From contig UREK01000013.1 of NCBI GenBank assembly GCA_900546845.1, positions 1 through 64,000 of the forward strand: 64,000 nucleotides of DNA, in the 5' to 3' direction. The stretch is from an uncultured Eubacteriales bacterium. Lineage in GTDB: Bacteria > Bacillota > Clostridia > Christensenellales > CAG-138. Below are positions 54,023-62,307 of this stretch, one piece after another (the first letter of the stretch is position 1; every line of letters begins with the position of its first letter). Position numbers and translations under genes: made by a program. The notes beneath the pieces are model-generated. The model did no database searches. It saw nothing but the letters and a program-made list of their open reading frames with translations, and was not told where the DNA came from.

Positions 54023-54682
54023 TTATTCCGGAGCTCCCGGCAACACGATGCCGATCTCTGCATTCGTGAGCCGCCCGATGTATGCGCCTGCGGCCGCGGT
54101 CAAAAGGCCCGTTTTATAATAGCCGATGGATACTGTGAGGTCGGAACGCACGGCAAGTTCCGCTTCGCCCGTGTCGCCGTCCATGCCGCTGTTGACATCC
54201 ACCGCGACGACGAACGCGCCCGCCTCCTTCGCCGCGTTGATCCGCACGACAGCCGTCCGCGCCATGCCGCGGACCGCGCCGCGAAAGCCCGTGCCAAGGA
54301 TGCAGTCCACCAGGATGTCATACCTGAGAAGGCTGGTATCTTCGGCAAACGGCAGGATGCGCACGCCGTTTGCCTCCGCCTCTTCCCGGTAAAAACGCCC
54401 GTCCTCCGAAAGCTTTTCAGAAACCGCGAACACGTCCACAGGCCGTCCTGCCGAAGCGAGGATGCCTGCGAGCGCGTAGCCATCCCCACCGTTGTTGCCG
54501 CCGCCCGCGAGGATCGCCGTGCGCCCATGCCATACAACCTCCCGGAACACGCCTTCCGCCGCGCGGCGCATCAGTTCCCGTCCCGGCGTAAAATGCGCGA
54601 TGGTGTAAGCGTCCGCCGCGCGCATCTGCGCAACGGAAAGCACTGTCTCCGGTTTTCCGTTTTTGTTGACCTGTACGCTCAT
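54023..54682 (-). CDS. nnrE: NAD(P)H-hydrate epimerase (YjeF N-terminal domain only)
   Basis: A 219-aa epimerase that interconverts R and S forms of hydrated NAD(P)H. GGGNNGGDGYALAG, DCILGTGFRGAVRG and VDVNSGMDGDTGE (catalytic Asp) are intact. In many bacteria the protein is fused to an ADP-dependent dehydratase; here that domain is missing and no NnrD gene is nearby. AAAGGA lies 8 nt before the ATG at 54682. Divergent from the M23 peptidase gene. Confidence 0.92.
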   Translation of the reverse strand: MSVQVNKNGKPETVLSVAQMRAADAYTIAHFTPGRELMRRAAEGVFREVVWHGRTAILAGGGNNGGDGYALAGILASAGRPVDVFAVSEKLSEDGRFYREEAEANGVRILPFAEDTSLLRYDILVDCILGTGFRGAVRGMARTAVVRINAAKEAGAFVVAVDVNSGMDGDTGEAELAVRSDLTVSIGYYKTGLLTAAAGAYIGRLTNAEIGIVLPGAPE

Positions 54683-54710
54683 ATCCCATTTCCTTTCATT
54701 TCTGTCTTCC

Positions 54711-54739
54711 ATTATATCGCACCCCGCGCACGTTCGCAA
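54711..54739 (-). promoter_or_regulatory. Promoter of the NAD(P)H-hydrate epimerase gene
   Basis: TTGCGA, 17-bp spacer, perfect TATAAT. Confidence 0.7.
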
Positions 54740-54825
54740 AAAACTTTACAATTTAGGTAGTGAAATTAAGCCATATTTGTGTAATAATACTCCATGAATC
54801 AATATCATTAATGAGGAAATCTGCC

Positions 54826-55920
54826 TTGTATACTCACCGAAAAGCCCTATTCTCCGCGCGGCGCGCGCTGCTTTTTGCCCTCTGTGCCGCGCTGCTCTGC
54901 TCCGGCTGCGTCCCCGCATCCACAACCATGGAAACGCCCGCGCCCGCCGTGCCGGACGCTTCCGCTGCGCCCGGTGCAACGCCTGCGCCAGAACCGGATT
55001 ATACCGCGCTCGCTGCGCGTGCAGAAGCCGTGTTCCAAGAGGCGTTTTCCCTAGACCCGTCCGCATTCGCGCTGCCTGAGATGCAGTATATCACAGAACT
55101 CATGGCGCAGTACGACGTCTTCCTCGCCATGCAGGACGCCCTGAAAGCCGCCGCGCATTCCGCTTTTGCGGAGGCATACTCCGCCGTTTGCGGAGAATAC
55201 CCGGCGCTGCCCGCCGGGCGGGTTTCCGTCGCAGCGCCAGGCTGGCAGGAGCTGATGAGCCTCCACCGGGTGCTGGGTGCGCAGCTCGCCCCGGCGCTGG
55301 CCGAACACTGCGCGGTACACGCCGAGCTTACGCCGGAATGCGTATCGTTCTCCATTTCCTTTGCGCCGCCGGAAGCGTTCGTCGGCGCAAGCGGGGAAGC
55401 GCACTTCAGCTTCACGACGCTATACGCCTACCTCAACACCATTTATGATGAAACCGGCGCGGAAACGGAATATGTGGACGAGCCCTTGCCGGAGGAATAT
55501 CTTGCCACACTCGCCGACCCGCTGCCCGGCCGCCACATTAAGGACGGCTGGTACGGCGCCCGCTCCCAAAACACCCGCAAGCACACCGGCACGGACATCC
55601 GTGCCGCGGCGGACGAACCCATCCTCTCCTGCACAAACGGCCAGGTGATCTGCATCGGCACGAGCGCGATTGCAGGGAACTATGTCGTCGTGCTGGACGA
55701 TCTCGGTTATGAATACCACTATTACCACATGATCCGCGTGACGGACTTCCTCGCAGAAGGCGACCGCGTGGCGGCGGGCGATGTAATCGGCAACGTCGGC
55801 AACACGGGCAACAGCGATGCGAACCACCTGCACCTTGCCATCATCACGCCGGAAAAGGCCTACATCAACCCTTATCCCGTGCTGTGCGCGGTGCGGGAAC
55901 TGCAAAAGGTCTTCTGGTAA
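54826..55920 (+). CDS. M23 family metallopeptidase, exported
   Basis: A 364-aa exported protein. A basic N-terminus and hydrophobic segment end in LLCSGC, a lipobox-like site with a non-standard Cys at -3. A Pro/Ala-rich linker follows, then a helical region and the M23 (LytM) domain at about 240-355 with HTGTDIR and HLHL zinc ligands and a G-rich GNVGNTGNSDANHLH. It may cut peptidoglycan cross-links or be a divergent member. The TTG at 54826 has GAGG 9 nt upstream; the ATG at 54811 has no site. Confidence 0.85.
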   Translation: MYTHRKALFSARRALLFALCAALLCSGCVPASTTMETPAPAVPDASAAPGATPAPEPDYTALAARAEAVFQEAFSLDPSAFALPEMQYITELMAQYDVFLAMQDALKAAAHSAFAEAYSAVCGEYPALPAGRVSVAAPGWQELMSLHRVLGAQLAPALAEHCAVHAELTPECVSFSISFAPPEAFVGASGEAHFSFTTLYAYLNTIYDETGAETEYVDEPLPEEYLATLADPLPGRHIKDGWYGARSQNTRKHTGTDIRAAADEPILSCTNGQVICIGTSAIAGNYVVVLDDLGYEYHYYHMIRVTDFLAEGDRVAAGDVIGNVGNTGNSDANHLHLAIITPEKAYINPYPVLCAVRELQKVFW

Positions 55921-56053
55921 GCGTCCTTGCCGGATCCCGGACAAAAGAAAGCCCGCAATGCCGGCAGTTTTCCTTCAGGGTTTGCTGTACTCCCCTTGTG
56001 GGAACGTCCAAAAGGCCATCCCGGAATTCCGGGCAGCGACCCAACCAATCCGT

Positions 56054-56075
56054 GCCCCCGATTTGGGGGCGCTTT
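56054..56075 (+). terminator. Weak terminator candidate after the M23 gene
   Basis: Stem GCCCCC/GGGGGC with loop GATTT, followed by GCTTTGCTGTTTTT. The T run is broken and offset. The palindrome CCCGGAATTCCGGG near 56021 lies just upstream. Confidence 0.4.
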
Positions 56076-56098
56076 GCTGTTTTTGGGCCGTTTTTCCC

Positions 56099-56127
56099 TT
56101 GCGCGCCGCCGACCGATGCCGTATCAT
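56099..56127 (+). promoter_or_regulatory. Promoter of the alpha-galactosidase gene
   Basis: TTGCGC, 17-bp spacer, TATCAT, about 25 nt before the ATG at 56160. Confidence 0.5.
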
Positions 56128-56159
56128 GAAAGCATCAAATCCAGTTGGAGGCAAACGCG

Positions 56160-58508
56160 ATGCGGGTCTTTCACATTGACACGAAGAATACGAGCCTTAT
56201 CCTTGCGGCGCTGCCAAGCGGCCTGCTTTCCTGCCTGCACTACGGCGCGCGCCTGCGCCCCCGGCGGGACTATTCCGCGCTTCTCGAAAAGAAGGACGTC
56301 TGCTACGGCGATATGGTGGCCTATTCCCGGGAAGATGCGGCGCTCGGCCTCGAGGACATATGCCTTGCGTTTTCCACGCCCGGGCGCGGGGATTTCCGCG
56401 AGCCCATGGCGGAGATCATCCTGCCGGATGGAAGCAGCACGACGGATTTCACCTTTGTTTCCCATGAGGCGCTCGGAGAAAAGCCGCCGCTTGCCGGGTT
56501 GCCGTCCTCCTATTGTGGCGGCTGCAAATGCGAGACCCACCGCTTCACGCTGGAGGACGCGGCCGTGCGCCTGCGTGTGCGGCTCTTCTATACCGCGTTT
56601 TACGAAAGCGATGTGATCGCCTGCCATGCGGAATATGAAAACCTGGGCGACGCGCCCGTTACACTCGCGCGGGCGATGAGCGCGCAGATCGACCTGCCGG
56701 ATGCGGATTTCGACTTCATAACCTTCCCCGGCGCGTGGGCGAACGAGCGCCAGCGACAGGATAAGCCGCTTTCCACCGGCGTATATGTGAACGATTCCAA
56801 GCAGGGCGCAAGCTCCTCCCGCGCCAACCCGTTCGTGATGCTCAAACGCCGCGGCACGGACGAGCGCCAGGGCGAGTGCTATGCCTTTAACCTTGTTTAC
56901 AGCGGCAACCACGCGGAGATCGTGGAGGCGACGCACTTTGGCAAAACCCGTGTGCTCACGGGCGTCAACCCGTTCTCCTTCCGCTGGCTGCTCGCCCCGG
57001 GCGAAACCTTCACCGCGCCGGAGGCTGTGATGGCCTTCTCCGCGGAAGGGCTCGGCGGCGTTTCCCGCTGCATGCACCGCTTCGTGCGGCACAACATCGT
57101 GCGCGGGGTCTGGAAGGACCGGGAGCGCCCTGTGCTCGTGAATAATTGGGAAGGCACCTGGATGGATTTCGATGAGCGCAAGCTCCTCGCCATTGCGAAA
57201 ACCGGCGCGGAGCTTGGGGCGGAACTCTTCGTGATGGACGATGGCTGGTTTGGCGCGCGGGACGACGATACTAAGGCCCTTGGGGACTGGGAGGTCAACC
57301 CAAAGAAGCTCCCGCACGGGCTCAGCGGCCTGCAAAAGCGCCTCCGCGCGCTGGGACTTGACTTCGGGATCTGGGTGGAGCCGGAGATGGTCAGCGAAAA
57401 CAGCGATCTCTACCGCGCGCATCCGGATTGGGCCGTGCGGCAGCCCGGCCGCACGCCCTGCCTTGGGCGCAACCAGCTCGTGCTCGACCTCTGCCGGAAA
57501 GACGTGCGGGAGTATATCATATCTTCCATGACGCGCGTGTTTTCCTCCGCCGAAATTTCCTATGTGAAGTGGGACAATAACCGCAACTTCTCGGATGCCT
57601 ACTCCCCCGTGCTCCCGCCGGAGCGCCAGGGTGAGTTCTTCCACCGCTATATGCTCGGGCTTTACGAGGTGCTGGAAACACTGACCGCGCGCTTCCCGAA
57701 CATCCTGTTTGAATCCTGCGCTTCCGGCGGCAACCGGTTCGACCTCGGCATGCTCTGCTACATGCCGCAGACCTGGGCCAGCGACAACACCGACCCCATG
57801 TGCCGTCTCACCATCCAAAACGGCACGAGCTATGGCTATCCACTCTCCACCATCGGTGCGCACGTCTCCGCCTCGCCCCACCAATCCACGCTGCGGCAAA
57901 CGCCCGTGGAAACGCGCTTCAACGTTGCGGCCTTCGGGCTCCTCGGATATGAGATGGATCTGACGGAGCTGACCCCGTTCGATAAAAAGTGCATCGCGGC
58001 GCAGATCGCCTGGTATAAGGCGCACCGCCGCCTGCTTCAGTTCGGCGAGTTTTACCGCGTACGCGCTCCGGAACAGGACAACCGCCCCATCTGGCTCGTT
58101 GTCAGCGAGGATAGGCGGGAAGCCGTGGCCTGTTTTTTCCAGTTCCGCGCAGAGCCGTCGCATACGCAGGACATCCTGCGCCTCGCGGGGCTCGATGACG
58201 CTCTGCTTTATGAAATCGAAGGGCGGCCGCAGTATCTTTCCATCAGGGCGTTCGGCTCCCTGGTAAAGCATGCGCTGCCTGTGAAGCTCAACGGGGAAGG
58301 CGTGCCGATGGCGGTGCTCGCCGCGCGCTACCGTTTTCCAATGGTCGAGGAACGTTATCTTGCCGGCGGGGACATGCTGCAAAGAAGCGGCCTCCGGCTC
58401 CGCCAGCAGTTCGGCGGCACGGGCTACAACGACCGTTTGCGCGTCCTCGGGGACAACGGCTCCCGGATGTATTATCTCCATGCGGTGGAAGAAGGCGCAG
58501 ACAGCTAA
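56160..58508 (+). CDS. Alpha-galactosidase, glycoside hydrolase family 36
   Basis: A 782-aa cytoplasmic enzyme of full GH36 length. The N-terminal beta-sandwich spans about 1-300; the barrel holds NNWEGTWMDFDE, LFVMDDGWFGARDDD, GIWVEPEMVSENSDLY, the nucleophile in YVKWDNNR (Asp near 472) and the acid/base region FESCASGGNRFD (near 525-530). It releases galactose from raffinose-type sugars. GGAGG lies 8 nt before the ATG. No sugar transporter or regulator lies next to it, so it seems to act with a distant uptake system. Confidence 0.96.
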   Translation: MRVFHIDTKNTSLILAALPSGLLSCLHYGARLRPRRDYSALLEKKDVCYGDMVAYSREDAALGLEDICLAFSTPGRGDFREPMAEIILPDGSSTTDFTFVSHEALGEKPPLAGLPSSYCGGCKCETHRFTLEDAAVRLRVRLFYTAFYESDVIACHAEYENLGDAPVTLARAMSAQIDLPDADFDFITFPGAWANERQRQDKPLSTGVYVNDSKQGASSSRANPFVMLKRRGTDERQGECYAFNLVYSGNHAEIVEATHFGKTRVLTGVNPFSFRWLLAPGETFTAPEAVMAFSAEGLGGVSRCMHRFVRHNIVRGVWKDRERPVLVNNWEGTWMDFDERKLLAIAKTGAELGAELFVMDDGWFGARDDDTKALGDWEVNPKKLPHGLSGLQKRLRALGLDFGIWVEPEMVSENSDLYRAHPDWAVRQPGRTPCLGRNQLVLDLCRKDVREYIISSMTRVFSSAEISYVKWDNNRNFSDAYSPVLPPERQGEFFHRYMLGLYEVLETLTARFPNILFESCASGGNRFDLGMLCYMPQTWASDNTDPMCRLTIQNGTSYGYPLSTIGAHVSASPHQSTLRQTPVETRFNVAAFGLLGYEMDLTELTPFDKKCIAAQIAWYKAHRRLLQFGEFYRVRAPEQDNRPIWLVVSEDRREAVACFFQFRAEPSHTQDILRLAGLDDALLYEIEGRPQYLSIRAFGSLVKHALPVKLNGEGVPMAVLAARYRFPMVEERYLAGGDMLQRSGLRLRQQFGGTGYNDRLRVLGDNGSRMYYLHAVEEGADS

Positions 58509-58575
58509 AGCGCCTTTCAAAGGACAGAATTGACAAACAAGGGCTCAGCGCAATGCCGGTCCGTTGCACTTGCTT

Positions 58576-59007
58576 TTATGGGTTCCGGGCCTCCCCGGCG
58601 TCGTCGTCCATGATGATCCAGCCCGCGCCGTGTGCGCGCGGCACGAAGATCGGCGTAATCTTGTGTACGTCTGCAAGCCAAATGAGCGTGCCGTAGCGCT
58701 TGTCCCGCGTGGATTCCCAGGCGGCCGCGTCCTCGGCGCCAATCTCTTTGCCGTATTGCAGGCGAAGCTCGTCCACCAAAGAGGGTGTAAGCTCGTAATA
58801 TGCGACCTTGGCCGCAGTCGCACAGGCCGTGACCGGCCGGCCGGATTCCTTCAGCAACAGCAAGTCGCCCGGCTCCACCTTTTGATAGGGCGCGCATTTA
58901 TGCATGCTCCACCGGCTCTCGATCGTTTTCGTCCCGTCGAGGATCATTTCATAGATGGACTTCGCACCAAAGTATTCCTTGGCCAAGATGACGACATGCC
59001 GCTTCAT
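58576..59007 (-). CDS. ASCH domain protein
   Basis: A 143-aa protein with an ASCH fold: HVVILAKEYFGAKSIYEMIL, then GTKTIESRWSMHKCAPYQKVEPGDLLLLKES, the core of these RNA- or nucleotide-binding domains. Its exact role is unknown; family members include an N4-acetylcytidine amidohydrolase and putative translation regulators. GGGGAA precedes the ATG at 59007, which overlaps the stop of the HD gene (ATGA). Confidence 0.8.
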   Translation of the reverse strand: MKRHVVILAKEYFGAKSIYEMILDGTKTIESRWSMHKCAPYQKVEPGDLLLLKESGRPVTACATAAKVAYYELTPSLVDELRLQYGKEIGAEDAAAWESTRDKRYGTLIWLADVHKITPIFVPRAHGAGWIIMDDDAGEARNP

Positions 59008-59579
59008 GGGTTCCCCGCTTTCTCCGCTTCGATCTTCTCTGCGCAATCCCGGTTGATCTCGGCCCGCAGCCGTGTGAGATACTCCGAAAACATGACCGCC
59101 TCGCTCCCATAAGTGAAGTTCAACTCATATTCGAGCGGGATCCAGGTCGCAATGTCCGCCTCGTTATGCTGGATCAAAGCCTCCATCTTGTCGAGCGCCT
59201 TGTACAGCTTTGCCTCCAGCGTTTCCTGCGCCGCCATCTCCGCGAACAGCGCGGTGAGCTCCGCGCGGTATGGGGAAGGCAGGCCGCCAAGCCACGCTTC
59301 GATCGCTGTATCCTCGGCTGTCCGGTCCGCCGTGGTCTTTTGAAACGCAGGGACATCGCCTGTGAAAACCTCGCCCAGGTCGTGGCAGAGACACATCAGG
59401 ATCACCCTTCCCGCATCTGCCTCCGGGAACTCAGCCTGGACGAAATACGCCATCAGCGCAAGCCGCCAGCTATGCTCCGCGACGCTTTCCCGCCGCCCGC
59501 TGGAGGTCCAAGAATGGCGCGGTGTGCATTTGAGCTTTTCCAGCGTGTGCATCAAATCAAGGTAGGTTCGTATTTCCAT
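59004..59579 (-). CDS. HD domain protein, YfbR-like 5-prime-nucleotidase
   Basis: A 191-aa HD hydrolase. RRESVAEHSWRLALMAYF and MCLCHDLGEVFTGDVP supply the metal-binding His/His-Asp set; a C-terminal Asp region (KALDKMEALIQHNEADI) completes it. The order matches YfbR/YgiM-type deoxynucleotidases that remove phosphate from dNMPs. AAGGG lies 6 nt before the ATG at 59579. Forms a unit with ASCH and possibly the DtxR gene upstream. Confidence 0.85.
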   Translation of the reverse strand: MEIRTYLDLMHTLEKLKCTPRHSWTSSGRRESVAEHSWRLALMAYFVQAEFPEADAGRVILMCLCHDLGEVFTGDVPAFQKTTADRTAEDTAIEAWLGGLPSPYRAELTALFAEMAAQETLEAKLYKALDKMEALIQHNEADIATWIPLEYELNFTYGSEAVMFSEYLTRLRAEINRDCAEKIEAEKAGNP

Positions 59580-59613
59580 CGTCATCCCTTCCCGTTCCCG
59601 GCTTGCGGGGGCG

Positions 59614-59988
59614 TCACTTATGCAGGTTCTGATGCATGTGGTCTTTGAGGCGCGCAAACGTGACGTCCGAAAGGTCATGCTCGATGCGGCAGGCGTCCTC
59701 CCGCGCCGTCTTTTCATCCACGCCGAGGCCGATGAGCAGCTCCGTAAGCACCACATGGCGCTCGTAAATGCGCTCCGCAATCTCCCGCCCCTTCTCGGTG
59801 AGCGTTAAAAAACCGTCGGAATCCATTTCCACATAGCCGTTCTCCCGGAACTGCTTCATCGTGACGCTGACGGTCGGCTTTGTGACCTCCAGCCGGTGTG
59901 CGACGTCGATGGAACGCACCTTCCCCTTCTCCTTCCCGATGATGAGGATGCATTCCAGGTAGTTTTCCGCGGCTTCCTGTATTTTCAT
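59614..59988 (-). CDS. DtxR/MntR family metal-dependent transcriptional regulator
   Basis: A 124-aa regulator with an N-terminal winged helix (AENYLECILIIGKEKGKVRSIDVAHRLEV and TKPTVSVTMKQFRENGYVEM, given in part) and a metal-binding/dimer domain (RIYERHVVLTELLIGLGV, CRIEHDLSDVTF). It lacks the SH3-like domain, as does MntR, so manganese or iron is the likely ligand. GGAGG precedes the ATG. No metal transporter gene is adjacent. Confidence 0.93.
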   Translation of the reverse strand: MKIQEAAENYLECILIIGKEKGKVRSIDVAHRLEVTKPTVSVTMKQFRENGYVEMDSDGFLTLTEKGREIAERIYERHVVLTELLIGLGVDEKTAREDACRIEHDLSDVTFARLKDHMHQNLHK

Positions 59989-59992
59989 AATA

Positions 59993-60334
59993 TTAGGTTC
60001 CTCCTTTATCCCACCCTGTGGGAGTTCTTTCTTTATATAATGTTAGCATCTTCAAACCTTTTTTGCAAGGAAAAGCCCTCGCTTCCTCTCTTGTAAGGAC
60101 AATCCGGAGAAAGGCTTTTGCCTCCTCGCCGGTCATGCCGATAAGCTCCGGCACGACGCTCTCCATGAAGCTGCCCCGGACGCAAAGGCGGCGGCTGCGC
60201 TCCTTGCGCTTCTCAATGGCAAGTTTGCGGTCAAGCATTTTCCTCTGTTTTCGTACTGTTTGATTTTCTGCTGCGTGCGTTCCATTTCGGCGTTACATTC
60301 CCCCAATGATTTCGGATAACTTTTTCTCCGCCAC
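59993..60334 (-). pseudogene. Frameshifted DUF3847 gene from a mobile element
   Basis: A GTG start at 60334 with AAGGAGGG 6 nt upstream opens VAEKKLSEIIGGM, then a stop; the sequence resumes in a second frame as NAEMERTQQKIKQYENRGK and then in a third as MLDRKLAIEKRKERSRRLC and GSFMESVVPELIGMTGEEAKAFL. The combined protein matches, from memory, DUF3847 proteins of Clostridial conjugative elements. Two frameshifts show it is dead. The tail runs into the upstream region of the DtxR gene, where the 3-prime part was lost. Confidence 0.65.
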
Positions 60335-60361
60335 GGGTAGCCCTCCTTTTTGATTTGAGGT

Positions 60362-60397
60362 AAAAAAGACCGTCTACTATTTGAAGTAAACGGTCTT
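60362..60397 (-). terminator. Terminator downstream of the CPBP protease gene
   Basis: Stem AAGACCGT/ACGGTCTT with inner TACT/AGTA pairing, followed on the minus strand by six Ts. About 57 bp past the stop codon at 60454. Confidence 0.85.
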
Positions 60398-60453
60398 AAT
60401 GCTCCGCTCGGTTGTGCTATCTCTTTCACCCAATGTTCATTTTGAGAATAATA

Positions 60454-61065
60454 TTACATAATACAAAACAAAGAGATTACAGAAGATAAAGTATTCGATA
60501 ACCCGTGTATTATCCAACTTGGCAAAATCGAGCCATCTGCTTTCTTTTCGTTAATATAGCCCATGAACCACGCAACGCTACCAGTGAATATAATGATTGC
60601 CACCGCTATAATCGGATTTACGAAATTGAAAAACATTATTCCGTGAAGTAAACCGAACAAAAAACTTTGGATAATATTCGCAACAGCAAAACCGATTTTA
60701 CTTGCTAATCTTTTGAGAACAAACCCTCTAAACACTATTTCTTCTGACAAACTCGTTTTTACAAAAGCATATATTAGAGCAGAGGGAAGCCCACTCATTC
60801 CAAGCCCCGCAAATTCTGAAGTTGCTGTTTCTACACCCTTAAGTAAATATAGCAAAGGCAAAGACAATCCCGTGAAAAGAACACAAGCTATTGCCGCGCT
60901 CGCGAAAACAGGTTTTTTATCTGCTGAATTTATAGGCTTTAAGCCGATCCAGCTAAAAAAGTTTTGCTTTTTTCTATCGAATACAAGCCACCATAAAAAA
61001 GGTAACGTTGCAAATAATAGCACCTGTATCATTGCGGTGAATAATTGTGTTAGCAGAGTCATCAT
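60454..61065 (-). CDS. CPBP family intramembrane metalloprotease
   Basis: A 203-aa membrane protein with about six helices and the CPBP (CAAX/Abi) motifs: SEEIVFRGFVLKRL (Glu pair and Arg), FLFGLLHGIMFF and SWIIHGLSNTL. In bacteria the family includes bacteriocin self-immunity and signalling proteases. The gene is AT-rich relative to the window. Its ATG overlaps the HTH stop codon (TAATG), so HTH and protease are coupled. Confidence 0.92.
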   Translation of the reverse strand: MMTLLTQLFTAMIQVLLFATLPFLWWLVFDRKKQNFFSWIGLKPINSADKKPVFASAAIACVLFTGLSLPLLYLLKGVETATSEFAGLGMSGLPSALIYAFVKTSLSEEIVFRGFVLKRLASKIGFAVANIIQSFLFGLLHGIMFFNFVNPIIAVAIIIFTGSVAWFMGYINEKKADGSILPSWIIHGLSNTLSSVISLFCIM

Positions 61066-61283
61066 TATTTCTGTTCTCCACTTTCACGCTTATATTCAAG
61101 AATATCTCCCGGTTGACAGTCCAAAGCGTCGCATATTGCGTCTAAGGTTGAAAAGCGTATTGCGCTTATTTTCCCTGTCTTGATTTTTGATAGATTCACA
61201 TTTGCAATGCCGACTTTCTCGGCAAGACTGTTCAAAGATATTTTTCTATCAGCCATAACGCGGTCGAGCCTTAATATAATCAT
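61065..61283 (-). CDS. XRE family HTH regulator, YozG-like
   Basis: A 72-aa single-domain regulator (ISLNSLAEKVGIANVNLSKIK and FSTLDAICDALDCQPGDILEY), the usual partner of DUF2975 membrane proteins. It is the middle gene of a DUF2975-HTH-CPBP operon, 15 bp after the DUF2975 stop codon. Probable autoregulator. Confidence 0.93.
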   Translation of the reverse strand: MIILRLDRVMADRKISLNSLAEKVGIANVNLSKIKTGKISAIRFSTLDAICDALDCQPGDILEYKRESGEQK

Positions 61284-61298
61284 TTTGCCACCTTTCCT

Positions 61299-61913
61299 TT
61301 ACAGCGTTTCATCGGCCTGCTGTTGCAATTCCTCTCCATACTGGAACGCATACGAAGCAAGGAACAGTATGACTGCGATAATAATGAATGTGACATCGTA
61401 TGTCTGCATAATGGATACACCTGTAACGGTGTCTTTTAGTATCGAGCTGATAACATCATCACAAAAAAACAGGTTATAAAACAGCATATCTCTTATCACA
61501 TTGCACACCGTGACCGCAGCTCCACCAAAGAGCGTAAGCCAGCCGAGCCTTTTCAAGTCCACGCTGACGCTCCCTATAAACGGCGAGGCGGATATCATGG
61601 GCTTTAGTATGCTTCGGACAATACGTATTCCCCAAATAATCACAACGCCTGAAATCACAACCGTAAGATAGGGCAATACATATATCCACCACATCTCGCC
61701 TATGATCGGCATTGCTTCCTCTGAAACGGTCAGCATTATGTTTCCTAATATAAGCTGTTCACTCACAGCGTATTTGGACATATCCTCCGGCGTCAGTACA
61801 ATCTTTAGTAAACTGAATAAAATAATGATTCCGGCGGCAGCAACAAGAAACCAAAAAAGGATTTTGAAAAGGGTATCCAACCTCTTTGCGGTTTTACTGA
61901 GTTTTTCCATCAT
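61299..61913 (-). CDS. DUF2975 family membrane protein
   Basis: A 204-aa protein with four predicted helices; typical DUF2975 segments are YLTVVISGVVIIWGIRIVRSI and SPFIGSVSVDLKRLGWLTLF. It is the first gene of an operon with an HTH regulator and a CPBP protease. GGAGG lies 6 nt before the ATG. AT-rich, so probably acquired together with its neighbours. Function unknown; the pair resembles YoaS-YozG. Confidence 0.88.
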   Translation of the reverse strand: MMEKLSKTAKRLDTLFKILFWFLVAAAGIIILFSLLKIVLTPEDMSKYAVSEQLILGNIMLTVSEEAMPIIGEMWWIYVLPYLTVVISGVVIIWGIRIVRSILKPMISASPFIGSVSVDLKRLGWLTLFGGAAVTVCNVIRDMLFYNLFFCDDVISSILKDTVTGVSIMQTYDVTFIIIAVILFLASYAFQYGEELQQQADETL

Positions 61914-61942
61914 TTAATTCCTCCAAATCATTTGATGAGGAT

Positions 61943-61971
61943 AGCATAGCAGGCTTATAAACGTTTGTCAA
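61943..61971 (-). promoter_or_regulatory. Promoter of the DUF2975-HTH-CPBP operon
   Basis: Perfect TTGACA, 17-bp spacer, TATGCT. The spacer holds AACGTTT, a short palindrome that could be part of an operator for the HTH protein. Confidence 0.75.
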
Positions 61972-62182
61972 GTATTTTTTAATTTTAAACATTAAAAGGT
62001 ATATTGTGAACGTTGTTTATGGATAGCATATGCCATTCTTCTTCGCCGCTTCGCTTGCCGCTTTCCGGCATTCGCCGCTGTATGGAGGAGCGGTCAAACG
62101 GGGGACTTTCCCGTCAGACCCAATAGCGTCCACCTCCTGCAATACAAATTAGGCCCTCTGCTATACACGGTTTATGCAGGGC

Positions 62183-62224
62183 AAAAACAAGCGGCACATG
62201 GAGTTTCGTCCATATGCCGCTTGT
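62183..62224 (-). terminator. Terminator downstream of glgP
   Basis: Imperfect 15-bp stem (ACAAGCGGC...GCCGCTTGT, plus ATGGA/TCCAT) with loop near GTTTCG, followed on the minus strand by TTTTTGC. About 84 bp past the stop codon. Confidence 0.8.
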
Positions 62225-62307
62225 CAGATGTCTCAATCGTAATTTGGGTGAATTACTGTCTTGCAGACAACTGTCTAAGGCGCGGAGGGCTTTTGTTGAA
62301 TCTCCCC

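Larger units (their letters stand above)
61914..62307. other. Gene-free stretch of about 390 bp: DUF2975 promoter and glgP terminator
   Basis: The right part of the AT-rich patch holds the DUF2975 promoter (61943-61971). From about 62030 the sequence returns to the GC-rich background, with small hairpins (ACGGG/CCCGT near 62100) and the glgP terminator at 62183-62224. No coding sequence is convincing. The composition step near 62040 may mark the insertion edge. Confidence 0.55.
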
